In this document: positions 1-8,508 of the stretch, one piece after another
Layout of the letters: each line of letters begins with the position of its first letter
How positions within the stretch are numbered: position 1 is the stretch's first letter
Translations under genes and position numbers: made by a program
Notes under the pieces: model-generated
What the model saw: the letters and a program-made list of their open reading frames with translations, nothing else
What the model was told of the DNA's origin: nothing
The model's database searches: none
DNA from: Myxococcales bacterium UBA1660
Lineage (GTDB): Bacteria; Myxococcota_A; Polyangia; Polyangiales; Houyiibacteriaceae
Length of the DNA stretch: 36,148 nucleotides
Direction of reading: 5' to 3'
Assembly: GCA_002320815.1 (NCBI GenBank)
Contig: DCLA01000105.1
Location: 1-36,148 of the forward strand

Positions 1-412
<412 letters not shown>

Positions 413-416
<4 letters not shown>

Positions 417-751
417 CGGAGCCCCGCGACGAGGGCTTCCAGGAGCGCCACCGCCGCGGGCTCCACGCAGTAGCAGATGCGCGGCCCATCGACCTCGCCG
501 CGGATGAGACCCGCCGCCTTGAGCTGCTTCAGGTGCTGGGAGACCGTCGACTGGGCGAGGGGCAGCTCGTCCACGATGGCCCCGGCGACGCAGCCCTCCT
601 GGCGGAGGAGCAGCCGCAGGATGGCCACCCGCGCCGGATGGCCTAGGGCCTTGGCGAGCTTCGCAAGCGCCTCGTTCGCCTCGCCCTCGTCGGTGGGAAC
701 GGTCGGCGACGGCGCGGCCGGCGGGCAGCAAGCGGGGTCCACGGTGCGCAT
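413..751 (-). CDS. arsR: ArsR-family arsenic-responsive repressor
   Basis: A 112-residue winged-helix protein. The core LAKALGHPARVAILRLLL, then the recognition helix region LAQSTVSQHLKQLKAAGLI and the wing ending ICYCVEP, is a standard ArsR/SmtB fold. Cysteines are present in the N-terminal CCPPA, at EGCV before the recognition helix and in ICYCV, giving thiols that could bind As(III); which of them form the site is inference. Proteins of this family repress their own operon and release DNA on binding metalloid. The gene is followed with a 4-base overlap by the ACR3 transporter, so it is the first gene of an arsenic resistance operon. Its promoter must lie in the 75 bases between its ATG and the 3' end of the convergently placed channel gene. 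Confidence 0.9.
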
Positions 752-761
752 GGCTCTGCGT

Positions 762-781
762 ATATCGTCGAAATGCGATGA
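762..781 (-). promoter_or_regulatory. Candidate ArsR operator upstream of arsR
   Basis: The short intergenic space before arsR contains ATCG at 764-767 and CGAT at 776-779, an inverted repeat separated by 8 bases in the AT-richest part of this spacer, about 13 to 30 bases upstream of the start codon. ArsR-family operators are imperfect palindromes of this size in this place. The half-sites are only 4 bases, so the call is tentative. Confidence 0.3.
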
Positions 782-826
782 AGCAAGCGGCCGGCGGGAA
801 GTTCGGCGCTCCCTGATGCCCAGGCG

Positions 827-3166
827 CTAGCCCTTCGTCGCGTCGCTGCGGATGTGCAGGTCGCGCTGCGGGAAGGGGATCTCGATGTCGGCCGCGGCGA
901 GCGCGTCGTCGATGGCCAGGCCCAGCAGCGACCGGGCTTCGGGCATGTCGGGCGGGTTGGCGATCCAGATCTGCACCTGGAAGTCGATGGAGCTGTCGCC
1001 GAAGCCGGTCATGAGCACCAGCGGGCGGGGCGACTCCAGGGTGAAGCGCACCGACTTCGCGGCCGCGGTGAGCGCGGCGTGGGTCTTCTGGAGGTCGGAG
1101 CCGTAGGCCACGCCCACCGCCAGGTCGACGCGCATCGACGGGTCGATGTGGGTCCAGTTCACCAGCTCGCTCTCGATGAGCTTGGAGTTGGGGATGATCA
1201 CGTCCGCGCCGCTCCAGGAGCGCACCGTGCTGGCGCGGATGCCGATGGCGGTGATGGTCCCCCGGAAGCCGGCGATGTCCACGGTGTCGCCCACCTTCAC
1301 CGGGCGCTCGAAGACCAGCAGGAGGCCGGAGACGAAGTTGCTCACCACGTTCTGGAGACCGAAGCCGACACCGACGCCGAGCGCGCCGGCGAAGAGGGCG
1401 AGTTGCGAGAGCCCGATGCCCGCCGCGGCCGCAGCGAGGACGAAGCCGACCGCCAAGACGGTGTAGCGGACGATGAGCGCCGCTGCCGCCGGGACCCCCG
1501 GGCCCAACTTCATGCGCGGGGCGACGTCCTCTTCCAGCGCCGCCGAGAGCACCCGCGAGAGCACCACCGCCGCCCAGATGCCCAGGCCGAACGCCAGCAC
1601 CTCGCCGAGGGAGATGTCCACTTCGCCCAGGGCGAAGGACTCGGCGAGCATCGCGCGGCCCCGGGAGACCACCGCGTCCTGGAGGCGGAAGTAGTCCAGG
1701 GCGACCCACAGGAAGCCCACCGTGAGGCCCAGGCGGATGGCCCTGTGCGCGGCCATCCGCGTGATCTCGGCGTGGCGTCCGAGCACGGTGTTCTGCGCCG
1801 CCCGGGTCGTCAGTCCCGCTTCCGTGAGACCCATCAGGGCCCAGTGCAGGGTGATGAGGACCACGGCGACGTAGGCGCTGGCGATGACGCCCTCGACCAG
1901 GACCACGGAGAGGGGCACGTAGCCCCCGAGCCCGGCCACCAGCCCGGCCGCGGCCACGGCGCTCGCCGCGCCCCAGCCCACCTTGGCGGGGCCCTCCTGG
2001 CGGCGCGCGATCACCGCGAAGCCGACCGCGCCGCCGAGACAGCTCGCCAGCAGCACCACGCGATGCGCGGCGCCGTGTTCCTCGAGCAGCAGGCGCAACC
2101 ACTCCACCAGGTAGAGGCCCACCACCACCACGGTGATCCGGCGGATCCGCGGCGCCGGCCGGACGAAGAGCAGGGGCACGATGGCCAGCACCTGGGCCAA
2201 CTCGACCACCGCCCGCGGGGCGAGCGGGTAGAAAGCGCGTACGGAGAGCAGCGTGATCATCGCGGTGAGCGCGATGGGATGCTCCAGCGCGTGACGGTCG
2301 CCCCGAGCGGCCTGGCCGACCCCGCGCGTCTCGCGCCGGAGCCATTGGAGCCAGGCCAGGACCAGGAGCGCGAAGAGGCCGTGGAGGTAGAAGCGCGGCC
2401 CCCCGGTGGTGGCGAAGCGATCCACGGCGTGGGCGTAGTGCAGTGCCGCCGCGCCGAGCTGTTCGCCGAGCGACGCGTGCGGTCGCCCCGCGATGCCGCC
2501 GAGACCGACCGGGTGGGTCCGCAGGACCAGCCGCTCCTGGCTCTCCTCCAGGGCGTGCTCGAGCTGAGTGAGCACATCGCCGCTGGTGATCGCGTGGGCC
2601 GCGAGGCGCGTCTGGGCACCCAGCACCCGCTCCAGGTTGGCGTCCACGCCAGCGAGGCCTTCGGCGAGGCCGGCGAGGACCTCGTCCACTTGAACGCGCG
2701 CGGCCTCCGGGTAGTCGGTGGCCGCCGCGCGGGTCCCTTCCCAGCGCTGCTCCTGCGCGCGAAGCGACTCCAGCTCCTCTTCCAGCTTGCGCGACGACTC
2801 CTCGAGGGCCGCGCCGGTCTCGCCGAGGCGCGCGTCGAGCTCGGTCCAGTGCTCCTTGAGGTTCCGCAGCTCGCGGAGCGGCTGCGTCTCCAGCGTGTCC
2901 AGGTCGCTGTCGCGCTCGAGGCGCGCCACCCGGCGTCCGAGCGACTCGATCTCCGCCAGGTGGTGCTCGAACTGCGCCTCGTGGTGGATGCGCGCTTCGA
3001 GCCGCAGGAGGCCGGTGAGCACTTGCTGGGCCTCGGTGGCCACCTCGGCCGGGCTGAGCACTTCCGGCTCCTGGGCCGCGCTCGGCGCGGCGAGGGCGAC
3101 GAGGAGCAGGACCAGCGGAAGCCACGAGCTGCGCACGGCGCATCGTCGCAGCGGTCGCGTACTCAT
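827..3166 (-). CDS. MscS-family mechanosensitive ion channel, large form
   Basis: About 779 residues. The ATG at 3166 is preferred over the upstream ATG at 3205 because it places a clean signal peptide at the N-terminus (WLPLVLLLVALAAPSAAQ). A charged, coiled-coil-prone periplasmic region of about 170 residues follows, then roughly ten membrane segments. The C-terminal part is the MscS core: pore helix GVGVGFGLQNVVSNFVSG, then FERPVKVGDTVDI, the beta domain and VIIPNSKLIESELVNWT. MscS channels open on membrane tension and release solutes during hypo-osmotic shock; this long form with an extracytoplasmic N-terminal domain resembles MscK/YbdG-like members. Last residues are DLHIRSDATKG. It stands alone, divergent from the RCC1 lipoprotein gene with about 74 bases between the two starts. 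Confidence 0.88.
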   Translation of the reverse strand: MSTRPLRRCAVRSSWLPLVLLLVALAAPSAAQEPEVLSPAEVATEAQQVLTGLLRLEARIHHEAQFEHHLAEIESLGRRVARLERDSDLDTLETQPLRELRNLKEHWTELDARLGETGAALEESSRKLEEELESLRAQEQRWEGTRAAATDYPEAARVQVDEVLAGLAEGLAGVDANLERVLGAQTRLAAHAITSGDVLTQLEHALEESQERLVLRTHPVGLGGIAGRPHASLGEQLGAAALHYAHAVDRFATTGGPRFYLHGLFALLVLAWLQWLRRETRGVGQAARGDRHALEHPIALTAMITLLSVRAFYPLAPRAVVELAQVLAIVPLLFVRPAPRIRRITVVVVGLYLVEWLRLLLEEHGAAHRVVLLASCLGGAVGFAVIARRQEGPAKVGWGAASAVAAAGLVAGLGGYVPLSVVLVEGVIASAYVAVVLITLHWALMGLTEAGLTTRAAQNTVLGRHAEITRMAAHRAIRLGLTVGFLWVALDYFRLQDAVVSRGRAMLAESFALGEVDISLGEVLAFGLGIWAAVVLSRVLSAALEEDVAPRMKLGPGVPAAAALIVRYTVLAVGFVLAAAAAGIGLSQLALFAGALGVGVGFGLQNVVSNFVSGLLLVFERPVKVGDTVDIAGFRGTITAIGIRASTVRSWSGADVIIPNSKLIESELVNWTHIDPSMRVDLAVGVAYGSDLQKTHAALTAAAKSVRFTLESPRPLVLMTGFGDSSIDFQVQIWIANPPDMPEARSLLGLAIDDALAAADIEIPFPQRDLHIRSDATKG

Positions 3167-3240
3167 CGCAAGGGTCTCGCGCCGAGCGCAATCGACGCGC
3201 TCCATTGGAAACCTGCGGCGCTCGGCGCGACGATGGAGGG

Positions 3241-4545
3241 ATGCAACGAACCACCCGCGAGTCCCTCCTCCCAGCCGCCGGGCTCGTGGTCGTCGCTCTC
3301 TCCCTCACGGGTTGCTACCGGTCCCACGCGCTCGACGGACCGGCCGATGACGCCGGCGTACCGCCCCCGCGGCTCGACTCCGGGCCCCGGCTAGAGCGGG
3401 ATGCGGGGCCGCCTCCACCACCGGACCCCGACCTCGAGCCGCCGGCCCCGGGGACGACCGTGGTCCAGCTCGCGGCGGGGTATCACCATGTCTGTGCCCT
3501 GACCGACGACGGGGCAGTGTACTGCTGGGGCCGCAACGACGTCGGGCAGGCTGGCGGAGGCTCCAGGCGCCACGTCGCAAGGCCGACCCGGGTGCGGGGG
3601 CTACCGCCCATCGCGCGCGTCTCCACCGTGGCCTCCCACGTCTGCGCCGTTGCGGTAGCGGGGGGCGTCTGGTGCTGGGGTCAAAGCCATGCCGGCCAGC
3701 TAGGCGTTCCCGAAGACGCGCTCCCCGGCTGCGGGCGCGCGGATTGCAGCCGTATTCCGCTCCAGTCGCGCGTCCTGGGCCCGTTCGAGGACGTGTTCGC
3801 TTCCACGAGGGCGACCTGCGTCCGCCGGGACGAGGGGGGCCTCGAGTGTTGGGGGGAGGACGCGGCGGTCGACGCCCTCCCCGCCGAGACGCGCGGGGTA
3901 GCGCTCCTCGACTTCGGGCTCCAGCATGGCTGCTTCTTGGACGAGGTGGGCGGGACCGTCCGGTGCTTCGGCGAGGCCACCTTTGGTCGGCTCGGCAACG
4001 GGGGCGCGGCGGAGGGGGTGCCGGTCCCCATCGACGCCGTGGTGGCGATGGAGGTCGGCACCGACCATGCGTGCGCCTTGGACGCCGCGGGGGTCGTGCG
4101 CTGCTGGGGATCCGATTGGGCCGGGGCCCTCGGCCGCCCCAAGGAGGAGGTGCCCTATTGCACCGCGGACGGTGTCGGAGAGGACTGCAGCACCGAACCC
4201 CGCCGGCCGTACGGGGTTCCCCCGGCGATCGCGCTCTCCGTCGGCGAGTCGGCCTCGTGTCTCTTGGACGAAGAAGGATCCCCATGGTGTTGGGGACCGT
4301 GGACCGACGCCCGAGGGGGCATGAGCATCTGCGAGGTCGAAGCCGGGAGTTGCGAGGCGCTCCCGATCACCACCGCAGCGATCCGCGGCGCGGTGGCTAT
4401 CGAGGCGGGGGCGAGCATCGCTTGCGTCCTCCACGGCGAGGGGACCGTGTGGTGTTGGGGCTACGGGGACTACGGCCTCGGCGACGGAGAGGTACGCCCG
4501 GGGTTCCAGCCCGACCCGGTGCGCGTCGTCGGCTTCGGGCCGTGA
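3241..4545 (+). CDS. RCC1-repeat lipoprotein
   Basis: The chosen ATG at 3241 gives a lipoprotein signal peptide with the lipobox LTGC (Cys25); an in-frame ATG at 3205 would add 12 charged residues in front of it and is less likely. A Pro/Asp-rich linker follows, then repeated units of the form HVCALTDDGAVYCWGRNDVGQAG, HACALDAAGVVRCWGSD, and a last one ending VWCWGYGDYGLGDG. These are RCC1-like beta-propeller blades; in this bacterial subfamily each blade carries a C-A-L and C-W-G cysteine pair that could form a disulfide outside the cytoplasm. Such outer-surface RCC1 lipoproteins are numerous in myxobacteria; the substrate or partner is unknown. Convergent with the dehydrogenase gene, only 12 bases apart. 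Confidence 0.8.
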   Translation: MQRTTRESLLPAAGLVVVALSLTGCYRSHALDGPADDAGVPPPRLDSGPRLERDAGPPPPPDPDLEPPAPGTTVVQLAAGYHHVCALTDDGAVYCWGRNDVGQAGGGSRRHVARPTRVRGLPPIARVSTVASHVCAVAVAGGVWCWGQSHAGQLGVPEDALPGCGRADCSRIPLQSRVLGPFEDVFASTRATCVRRDEGGLECWGEDAAVDALPAETRGVALLDFGLQHGCFLDEVGGTVRCFGEATFGRLGNGGAAEGVPVPIDAVVAMEVGTDHACALDAAGVVRCWGSDWAGALGRPKEEVPYCTADGVGEDCSTEPRRPYGVPPAIALSVGESASCLLDEEGSPWCWGPWTDARGGMSICEVEAGSCEALPITTAAIRGAVAIEAGASIACVLHGEGTVWCWGYGDYGLGDGEVRPGFQPDPVRVVGFGP

Positions 4546-4557
4546 GCCCCCGCCAGG

Positions 4558-5385
4558 TCAGCCGGTCGACGCAGGGATGGCCTTGGCGTCCGAGACCTGG
4601 TGGAAGCCCGCGCGGCGGTTGAAGTCGCCGGCGATGCGCGCGGTGCGGGCCCGGGGGAGCAGACGCGAGACGAACGCCAGCGCGCGGTCCGAGCGGTTCC
4701 CGGGGAAAGAGATGGAGCGGCCCCGCGCGAAGTCGTCCAGGGTCCGTGCGGCGACCTTCTCCGGGGTCGCGGCGCCGGCGTGCATCTCGGCGCTGCTGGC
4801 GTCGAAGAAGCCGGTGTCGGTGGCGCCGGGGTGGGCCGCCATGACGCGCACGTCGGTGCCGCGCAGCTCCTCGGCGAGGGCCTCGGTGAAGGAGAGCACG
4901 AAGGACTTGCTGGCGGCGTAGCTGGCCTGGAAGGGCATCGGTTGGAACGCCGCGACGGACGCCACGTTGAGGATCCCGCCGCGACCCCGCGCGAGCATCG
5001 CCGTCCCCAGCCGATGGGTCAGGGCCATCAGCGCGACCACGTTCAGCTGGATGGAGCGCACGTTCGGCTCGAAGGGGCGCGAGAGGAAGGGCCCGACGGC
5101 TCCCATCCCGGCGTTGTTCACCAACAGGTCGACCTGGAGCCCGCGGGCCTCGAGGTCCGCCTCGATGCGCTCGGCGGCGTCGGTCGCCAGCAGGTCCGCG
5201 CTCAGTACTTCGACCCGCACGCCGTGCTCGGACCGGAGCCGCGCCGCGAGCTCTTCCAGGGCCTTCTCGGAGCGCGCCACCAGCACCAGATGGGAGCCGC
5301 GGCGCGCGAGCTCGACCGCCAGCGCCTCCCCGATGCCCTTGGACGCTCCCGTGACCAGCGTGGTAATTCCTTCGTATTCGAACAT
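4558..5385 (-). CDS. Short-chain dehydrogenase/reductase (SDR)
   Basis: A 275-residue classical SDR. The cofactor motif TGASKGIG is at residues 12-19, NNAG at 90-93, the catalytic Ser in NVASVAAF at about 143, and YAASK at 156-160 (Tyr156, Lys160). The arginine after the first strand region (VARSE) suggests NADP(H) preference, which is inference. Substrate is not evident; the sequence resembles the SDR subgroup annotated as ketoacyl reductase or DltE-like. The start at 5385 (MFEYEGITTL) is chosen because the frame continues open far upstream but only encodes low-quality, antisense-like sequence over the MarR gene. The gene is divergent from that MarR gene and shares a control region with two 13-bp palindromes, so it is probably a MarR target. 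Confidence 0.85.
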   Translation of the reverse strand: MFEYEGITTLVTGASKGIGEALAVELARRGSHLVLVARSEKALEELAARLRSEHGVRVEVLSADLLATDAAERIEADLEARGLQVDLLVNNAGMGAVGPFLSRPFEPNVRSIQLNVVALMALTHRLGTAMLARGRGGILNVASVAAFQPMPFQASYAASKSFVLSFTEALAEELRGTDVRVMAAHPGATDTGFFDASSAEMHAGAATPEKVAARTLDDFARGRSISFPGNRSDRALAFVSRLLPRARTARIAGDFNRRAGFHQVSDAKAIPASTG

Positions 5386-5437
5386 GACTCGACCTTTCCC
5401 TAGGCACGCGGAGCCTCCCCCCGCGGTCTCGAATCCC

Positions 5438-5450
5438 TTCGAGGCTCGAA
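5438..5450. promoter_or_regulatory. Palindromic operator 1, SDR/MarR intergenic region
   Basis: TTCGAGGCTCGAA is a perfect 13-bp inverted repeat (6 + 1 + 6). An identical copy lies 24 bases downstream, centre to centre. An extra half-site CTCGAA is seen at 5428-5433. Twin identical palindromes between a MarR gene and its divergent neighbour are the normal arrangement for MarR autoregulation and control of the adjacent enzyme gene. Confidence 0.6.
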
Positions 5451-5454
5451 CCAT

Positions 5455-5916
5455 GTGTTGCTTCGAGGCTCGAAGCAAGGGCGCGGCGTCGAATTGAGCC
5501 GCAAGGTCCTCGAGGAGGCCGTCGTGGCCAGCCGGACGGTGACCACCCGGGCCGACGATCGGCTCCAAGCGGTGCTCGCCGAGCACGGCCTCACCCATGC
5601 CACCGCGCAGGCCCTCTGGGCCATCGACCCCGACGGCGAACCGCCGTCGATGAAGACGATGGCGCAGCGCCTCTTCTGCAACTCGCCCAACCTCACCTTC
5701 GTGGTCGGCCAGCTGACCGAGCGCGGGCTGGTGGTGCGCGAAGTCGATCCCGCGGACCGCCGCTCGCGCCGGGTCACCCTGACCGAGGAGGGCCTCCGGG
5801 TGCGCAGTGCCATCACCGACGCCGCCCTGGAGACCAGCCCGCTCCGCGGTCTGACGGCGACGGAGCAGCGGCAGCTGGTGAAGCTCCTGCGCAAGGCCCT
5901 CGACTCGACCCCCTGA
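5455..5916 (+). CDS. MarR-family transcriptional regulator
   Basis: Up to 153 residues with the MarR winged helix: helix 2 region HGLTHATAQALWAI, recognition region SMKTMAQRLFCNSPNLTFVVGQLTERGLVVREV, and the wing DPADRRSRRVTLTEEGLRV, where the D-x-R-D/S-R signature (DPADRRSRR) is diagnostic. A C-terminal dimerisation helix follows. MarR proteins repress neighbouring genes and are released by small aromatic or oxidative ligands. The longest frame starts with GTG at 5455, but the second palindromic operator lies within codons 3-8 of that start; a TTG at 5494, giving MELSRKVLEEAVVASR, is a plausible alternative. Divergent from the SDR gene and followed 150 bases later by an aldo/keto reductase, both likely targets. 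Confidence 0.85.
   Translation: MLLRGSKQGRGVELSRKVLEEAVVASRTVTTRADDRLQAVLAEHGLTHATAQALWAIDPDGEPPSMKTMAQRLFCNSPNLTFVVGQLTERGLVVREVDPADRRSRRVTLTEEGLRVRSAITDAALETSPLRGLTATEQRQLVKLLRKALDSTP
5460..5476. promoter_or_regulatory. Palindromic operator 2 (17-bp perfect palindrome) at the MarR gene start
   Basis: GCTTCGAGGCTCGAAGC is a perfect 17-bp inverted repeat containing the same 13-bp core as the copy at 5438. It sits inside the first codons of the longest MarR reading frame, which suggests that the real translation start is further downstream (the TTG at 5494 is in frame) or that the operator overlaps the coding start. Confidence 0.6.
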
Positions 5917-6003
5917 CCGGCGCGACTTCCGCTGACGGATCCTCGCTCCGGTGACGGAATCGGGCATGAATCCAGGAGGATCCGGGCTGCCCGCCAGGGT
6001 GAC

Positions 6004-6017
6004 GAACATCCATGTTC
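6004..6017. promoter_or_regulatory. 14-bp palindrome upstream of the aldo/keto reductase gene
   Basis: GAACATCCATGTTC is a perfect inverted repeat (6 + 2 + 6) about 50 bases upstream of the aldo/keto reductase ATG, in the 150-base gap after the MarR gene. It is unlike the TTCGAG palindromes at the MarR gene, so if it is an operator a different regulator uses it. No convincing promoter hexamers were identified around it. Confidence 0.4.
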
Positions 6018-6067
6018 TCGGTGTCGCTTCGCGAACGTCGCGGGGCGCTCATACAGGAGAACGATCG

Positions 6068-6931
6068 ATGATCACCGAAGAGACCTACACCCTGACCAAC
6101 GGCGTCGAGATCCCCAAGCTGGCTCTCGGCACCTGGATGATCCCCGACGACGAAGTCGCCGCCGCCGTCCGAGCTGCCATCGATCTCGGCTACCGGCACA
6201 TCGACACCGCCCAGGCCTACCAGAACGAGCGCGGCGTCGGTGAGGGCGTCCGCACCAGCGGCGTGGGCCGGGACGAGCTCTTCATCACCACCAAGCTCGC
6301 CGCCGAGGCCAAGACCTACGATGAGGCGGCCGCGGCGATCGAAGACTCCCTCGTCGCGCTCGGCGTGGAGGTGATCGACCTGATGCTCATCCACAGTCCG
6401 CAGCCGTGGCGCCACTTCGGCGGCGACGACCGCTTCGCCGAAGGGAACCGCGCGGCGTGGCGTGCGCTCGAGGACGCCTACCGAGCCGGCAAGCTGGGCG
6501 CCATCGGCGTCTCCAACTTCCAGCGCGTGGACGTCGAGAACCTCCTCGAGGGTTGCCGGACGGCGCCCATGGTCAATCAGGTGCTGGCCCACATCAGCAA
6601 CCTCCCGACGGTGCTCATCGAGTTCAGCCAGGCCCAGGGCATGCTCGTCGAGGCGTACTCTCCCATCGCCCACGGCGAGCTGATGAAGAACGACCAGGTC
6701 ACCGCGATGGCCGAACGCTACGGCGTGTCGGTGCCGCAGCTCGCCATCCGCTTCACGCTGGAGCTGGGCCTGCTGCCGCTGCCGAAGACCACCAAGCCGG
6801 CGCACATGAAGAACAACGCGGCGGTGGATTTCGAGATCCGCCCCGAGGATCTCGACGTCTTGAAGAACCTCCCGCCCATCGAGGGCTACGGCGAGCACAG
6901 CGAGATCCCGGTCTTCGCGGTCAACGGCTGA
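6068..6931 (+). CDS. Aldo/keto reductase
   Basis: A 287-residue (beta/alpha)8 NADPH-dependent oxidoreductase. The catalytic tetrad is complete: Asp46 and Tyr51 in GYRHIDTAQAYQNE, Lys76 in FITTKL, His109 in LMLIHSPQPW. The cofactor-binding IGVSNF and the C-terminal LPLPKTTKPAH motif are present. It resembles the 2,5-diketo-D-gluconate reductase group (AKR5-like), which reduces assorted aldehydes and ketones; the physiological substrate cannot be read from sequence. The ATG at 6068 is chosen because AGGAG (6056-6060) lies 7 bases before it, although the frame is open further upstream. Likely co-regulated with the divergent SDR through the MarR protein, or by a regulator binding the palindrome at 6004-6017. 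Confidence 0.9.
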   Translation: MITEETYTLTNGVEIPKLALGTWMIPDDEVAAAVRAAIDLGYRHIDTAQAYQNERGVGEGVRTSGVGRDELFITTKLAAEAKTYDEAAAAIEDSLVALGVEVIDLMLIHSPQPWRHFGGDDRFAEGNRAAWRALEDAYRAGKLGAIGVSNFQRVDVENLLEGCRTAPMVNQVLAHISNLPTVLIEFSQAQGMLVEAYSPIAHGELMKNDQVTAMAERYGVSVPQLAIRFTLELGLLPLPKTTKPAHMKNNAAVDFEIRPEDLDVLKNLPPIEGYGEHSEIPVFAVNG

Positions 6932-7246
6932 CCTCGCTCGGCCCGCCGAATGCGATGGAACGGCGGCGCTCCGCCCGGGTCTCCGCCACGGCGGCGACCA
7001 GCCCCAGCAGTCCGCCAGCATACGACCCGATGTGGATCGCCCACACCGTGACGAAGTGGGGCGCGTCGGGCAGCCGCCAGGTCCGGGTCCACTCGGCGGG
7101 AGCCAACTCGGCGACGACGCCGGCGACTCCGAGCGCGCCGAGCGAACGCCCTCGCGCCAGCCGAAGCGGGACAGCTCGCGGAGCTCCATCACGGCGAAGA
7201 AGGTGAGCCCGCCCGCCAGTCGATACCCGAAGGTCTGATCGTCCAC
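6921..7246 (-). pseudogene. Small membrane protein gene broken by a frameshift
   Basis: Two adjacent minus-strand frames both show strong coding bias and membrane-like sequence. The upstream piece reads VDDQTFGYRLAGGLTFFAVM then ELRELSRFGWREG from a possible GTG at 7246. The downstream piece reads LGALGVAGVVAEL, then APAEWTRTWRLPDAPH and TVWAIHIGSYAGGLLGLVAA, to a stop at 6921. Joining them needs a one-base correction near 7125-7140 and would give a protein of about 108 residues with two or three membrane segments. No family is recognised. The 3' end overlaps the convergent aldo/keto reductase by 11 bases. It may be a real pseudogene or a single-base assembly error. Confidence 0.4.
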
Positions 7247-7476
7247 GGCGCGCGTGTAGCGAACCTCGTGCCTACGGGTGGGCCGTCGCCGGACCTTCGG
7301 TATCGACCTCCGGGGCCGCACCCGCATCGTCGTTCTGACGGAGCGGAGTCGCCTCCCGGTCAGGATGGCGACCCCACCGCACCCACCTCGCCCATCGAGA
7401 CCGTGTGGCTCGCGAGGGCAACGTCTCGGCCCATCGCGCGACTGCGTAGCCACCTCGGCGACGGGGAGGAGACGTG

Positions 7477-8415
7477 ATGCACACCGTACTGGGATCCAAT
7501 GGTCAGATCGGCACCGAGGTCGCGCGCGAGCTGCGGCAGCGCTTCGACCGCGAGGTCCGCCTCGTCAGTCGCCGCCCCCGGCCGGTGAGCGCCCGCGACG
7601 AACTGGTCCCCGCGGACCTCCTCGACCCGGCGCAGACCCATCGCGCCGTGGAAGGGTCCGAGGTCGTCTACCTGACGGCGGGGCTCCCCATGGACACCCA
7701 GCTCTGGGTCGAGCAGTGGCCGGTGCTGATGCGCAACGTGATCGCCGCCTGCGCGGCCCATGGGGCCAAGCTCGTCTTCTTCGACAATACGTACATGTAC
7801 CCGCAGACCGCGGAGCCGCAGTCGGAAGCCACCGAGTTCCGACCCCACGGACCGAAGGGTGAAGTGCGCGGCGCCATCGCCCGCGAGCTCCTGGACGCCA
7901 TCGCCTCGGGTCGGGTCGAGGGGCTCATCGGGCGCGCGCCGGAGTTCTACGGGCCAGCCCAGACCCAGAGCGTGACCACCTCCATGGTCATCGACCCGCT
8001 CTGGGCAGGGAAGACGGCCAAGGTCCTGGTCAGCGCGGACACCCGCCGCTCACTCATCTATACCCCGGACGCCAGCCGTGCCCTGGCCCTCCTGGGCAAC
8101 ACCCCCGACGCCTTCGGCCGCACCTGGCACCTCCCCGTGGACCCCGAGCGCCCCACCTACCGGCAGCTCGTCGAGCGCGCCGCCGCCACCTTCGGCGTCG
8201 TCCCGAAGCTGCGGGTCCTGCGCCCGTGGCAGCTCCGCCTGGCCGGCCTGGTGAGCCGCAAGGCGCAGGGGGCGGCCGAGCTCCTCCCCCGCTACGGCGT
8301 GGACAACCTCTTCGTGGCCGATTCGTTCACCCGCCGCTTCCCGGACTTCCGCGTCACCACGATCGACGAGGGCCTAGGCGCCATCCGCGACGAGCGTCGC
8401 GCCGCCGACCCGTGA
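7477..8415 (+). CDS. NAD-dependent epimerase/dehydratase-like protein (atypical SDR)
   Basis: A 312-residue extended-SDR-like protein. The N-terminus MHTVLGSNGQIGTEVARELR contains the Rossmann signature GSNGQIG. DLLDPAQTHRAVEGSEVVYLTAG marks the cofactor-contact strand. The segment FFDNTYMYPQ occupies the usual active-site position, but a canonical Y-x-x-x-K is not evident there. IGRAPEFYGP and the C-terminal substrate-domain helices match proteins annotated as NAD-dependent epimerases acting on nucleotide sugars or as NmrA-like regulators. The ATG at 7477 has GGGGAGGAG (7463-7471) just upstream; a GTG at 7474 is the alternative. It starts 230 bases downstream of the broken membrane protein gene and runs alone. 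Confidence 0.8.
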   Translation: MHTVLGSNGQIGTEVARELRQRFDREVRLVSRRPRPVSARDELVPADLLDPAQTHRAVEGSEVVYLTAGLPMDTQLWVEQWPVLMRNVIAACAAHGAKLVFFDNTYMYPQTAEPQSEATEFRPHGPKGEVRGAIARELLDAIASGRVEGLIGRAPEFYGPAQTQSVTTSMVIDPLWAGKTAKVLVSADTRRSLIYTPDASRALALLGNTPDAFGRTWHLPVDPERPTYRQLVERAAATFGVVPKLRVLRPWQLRLAGLVSRKAQGAAELLPRYGVDNLFVADSFTRRFPDFRVTTIDEGLGAIRDERRAADP

Positions 8416-8508
8416 GCCACCGAACGGGCCGTCACTCGCCGCGGACCAGGTCCAAGCGTCCCCGATTTCGGAGCTTTTCCGCGGGAGAAATCCCAGTAGC
8501 ATGGAAAT

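Noticed and set aside
854..3394. Long plus-strand frame of 846 codons
   Set aside because: Antisense shadow of the MscS-family channel; composition is His/Glu/Arg/Gly-rich with no family resemblance.
5386..6009. Upstream extension of the SDR frame to 483 codons
   Set aside because: It covers the MarR gene and both operators; the SDR fold starts at 5385.
7265..7476. Plus-strand frames before the epimerase gene
   Set aside because: Low coding quality, Pro/Arg-rich, out of frame with the epimerase; nothing recognisable in this 210-base gap apart from the ribosome site at 7463-7471.
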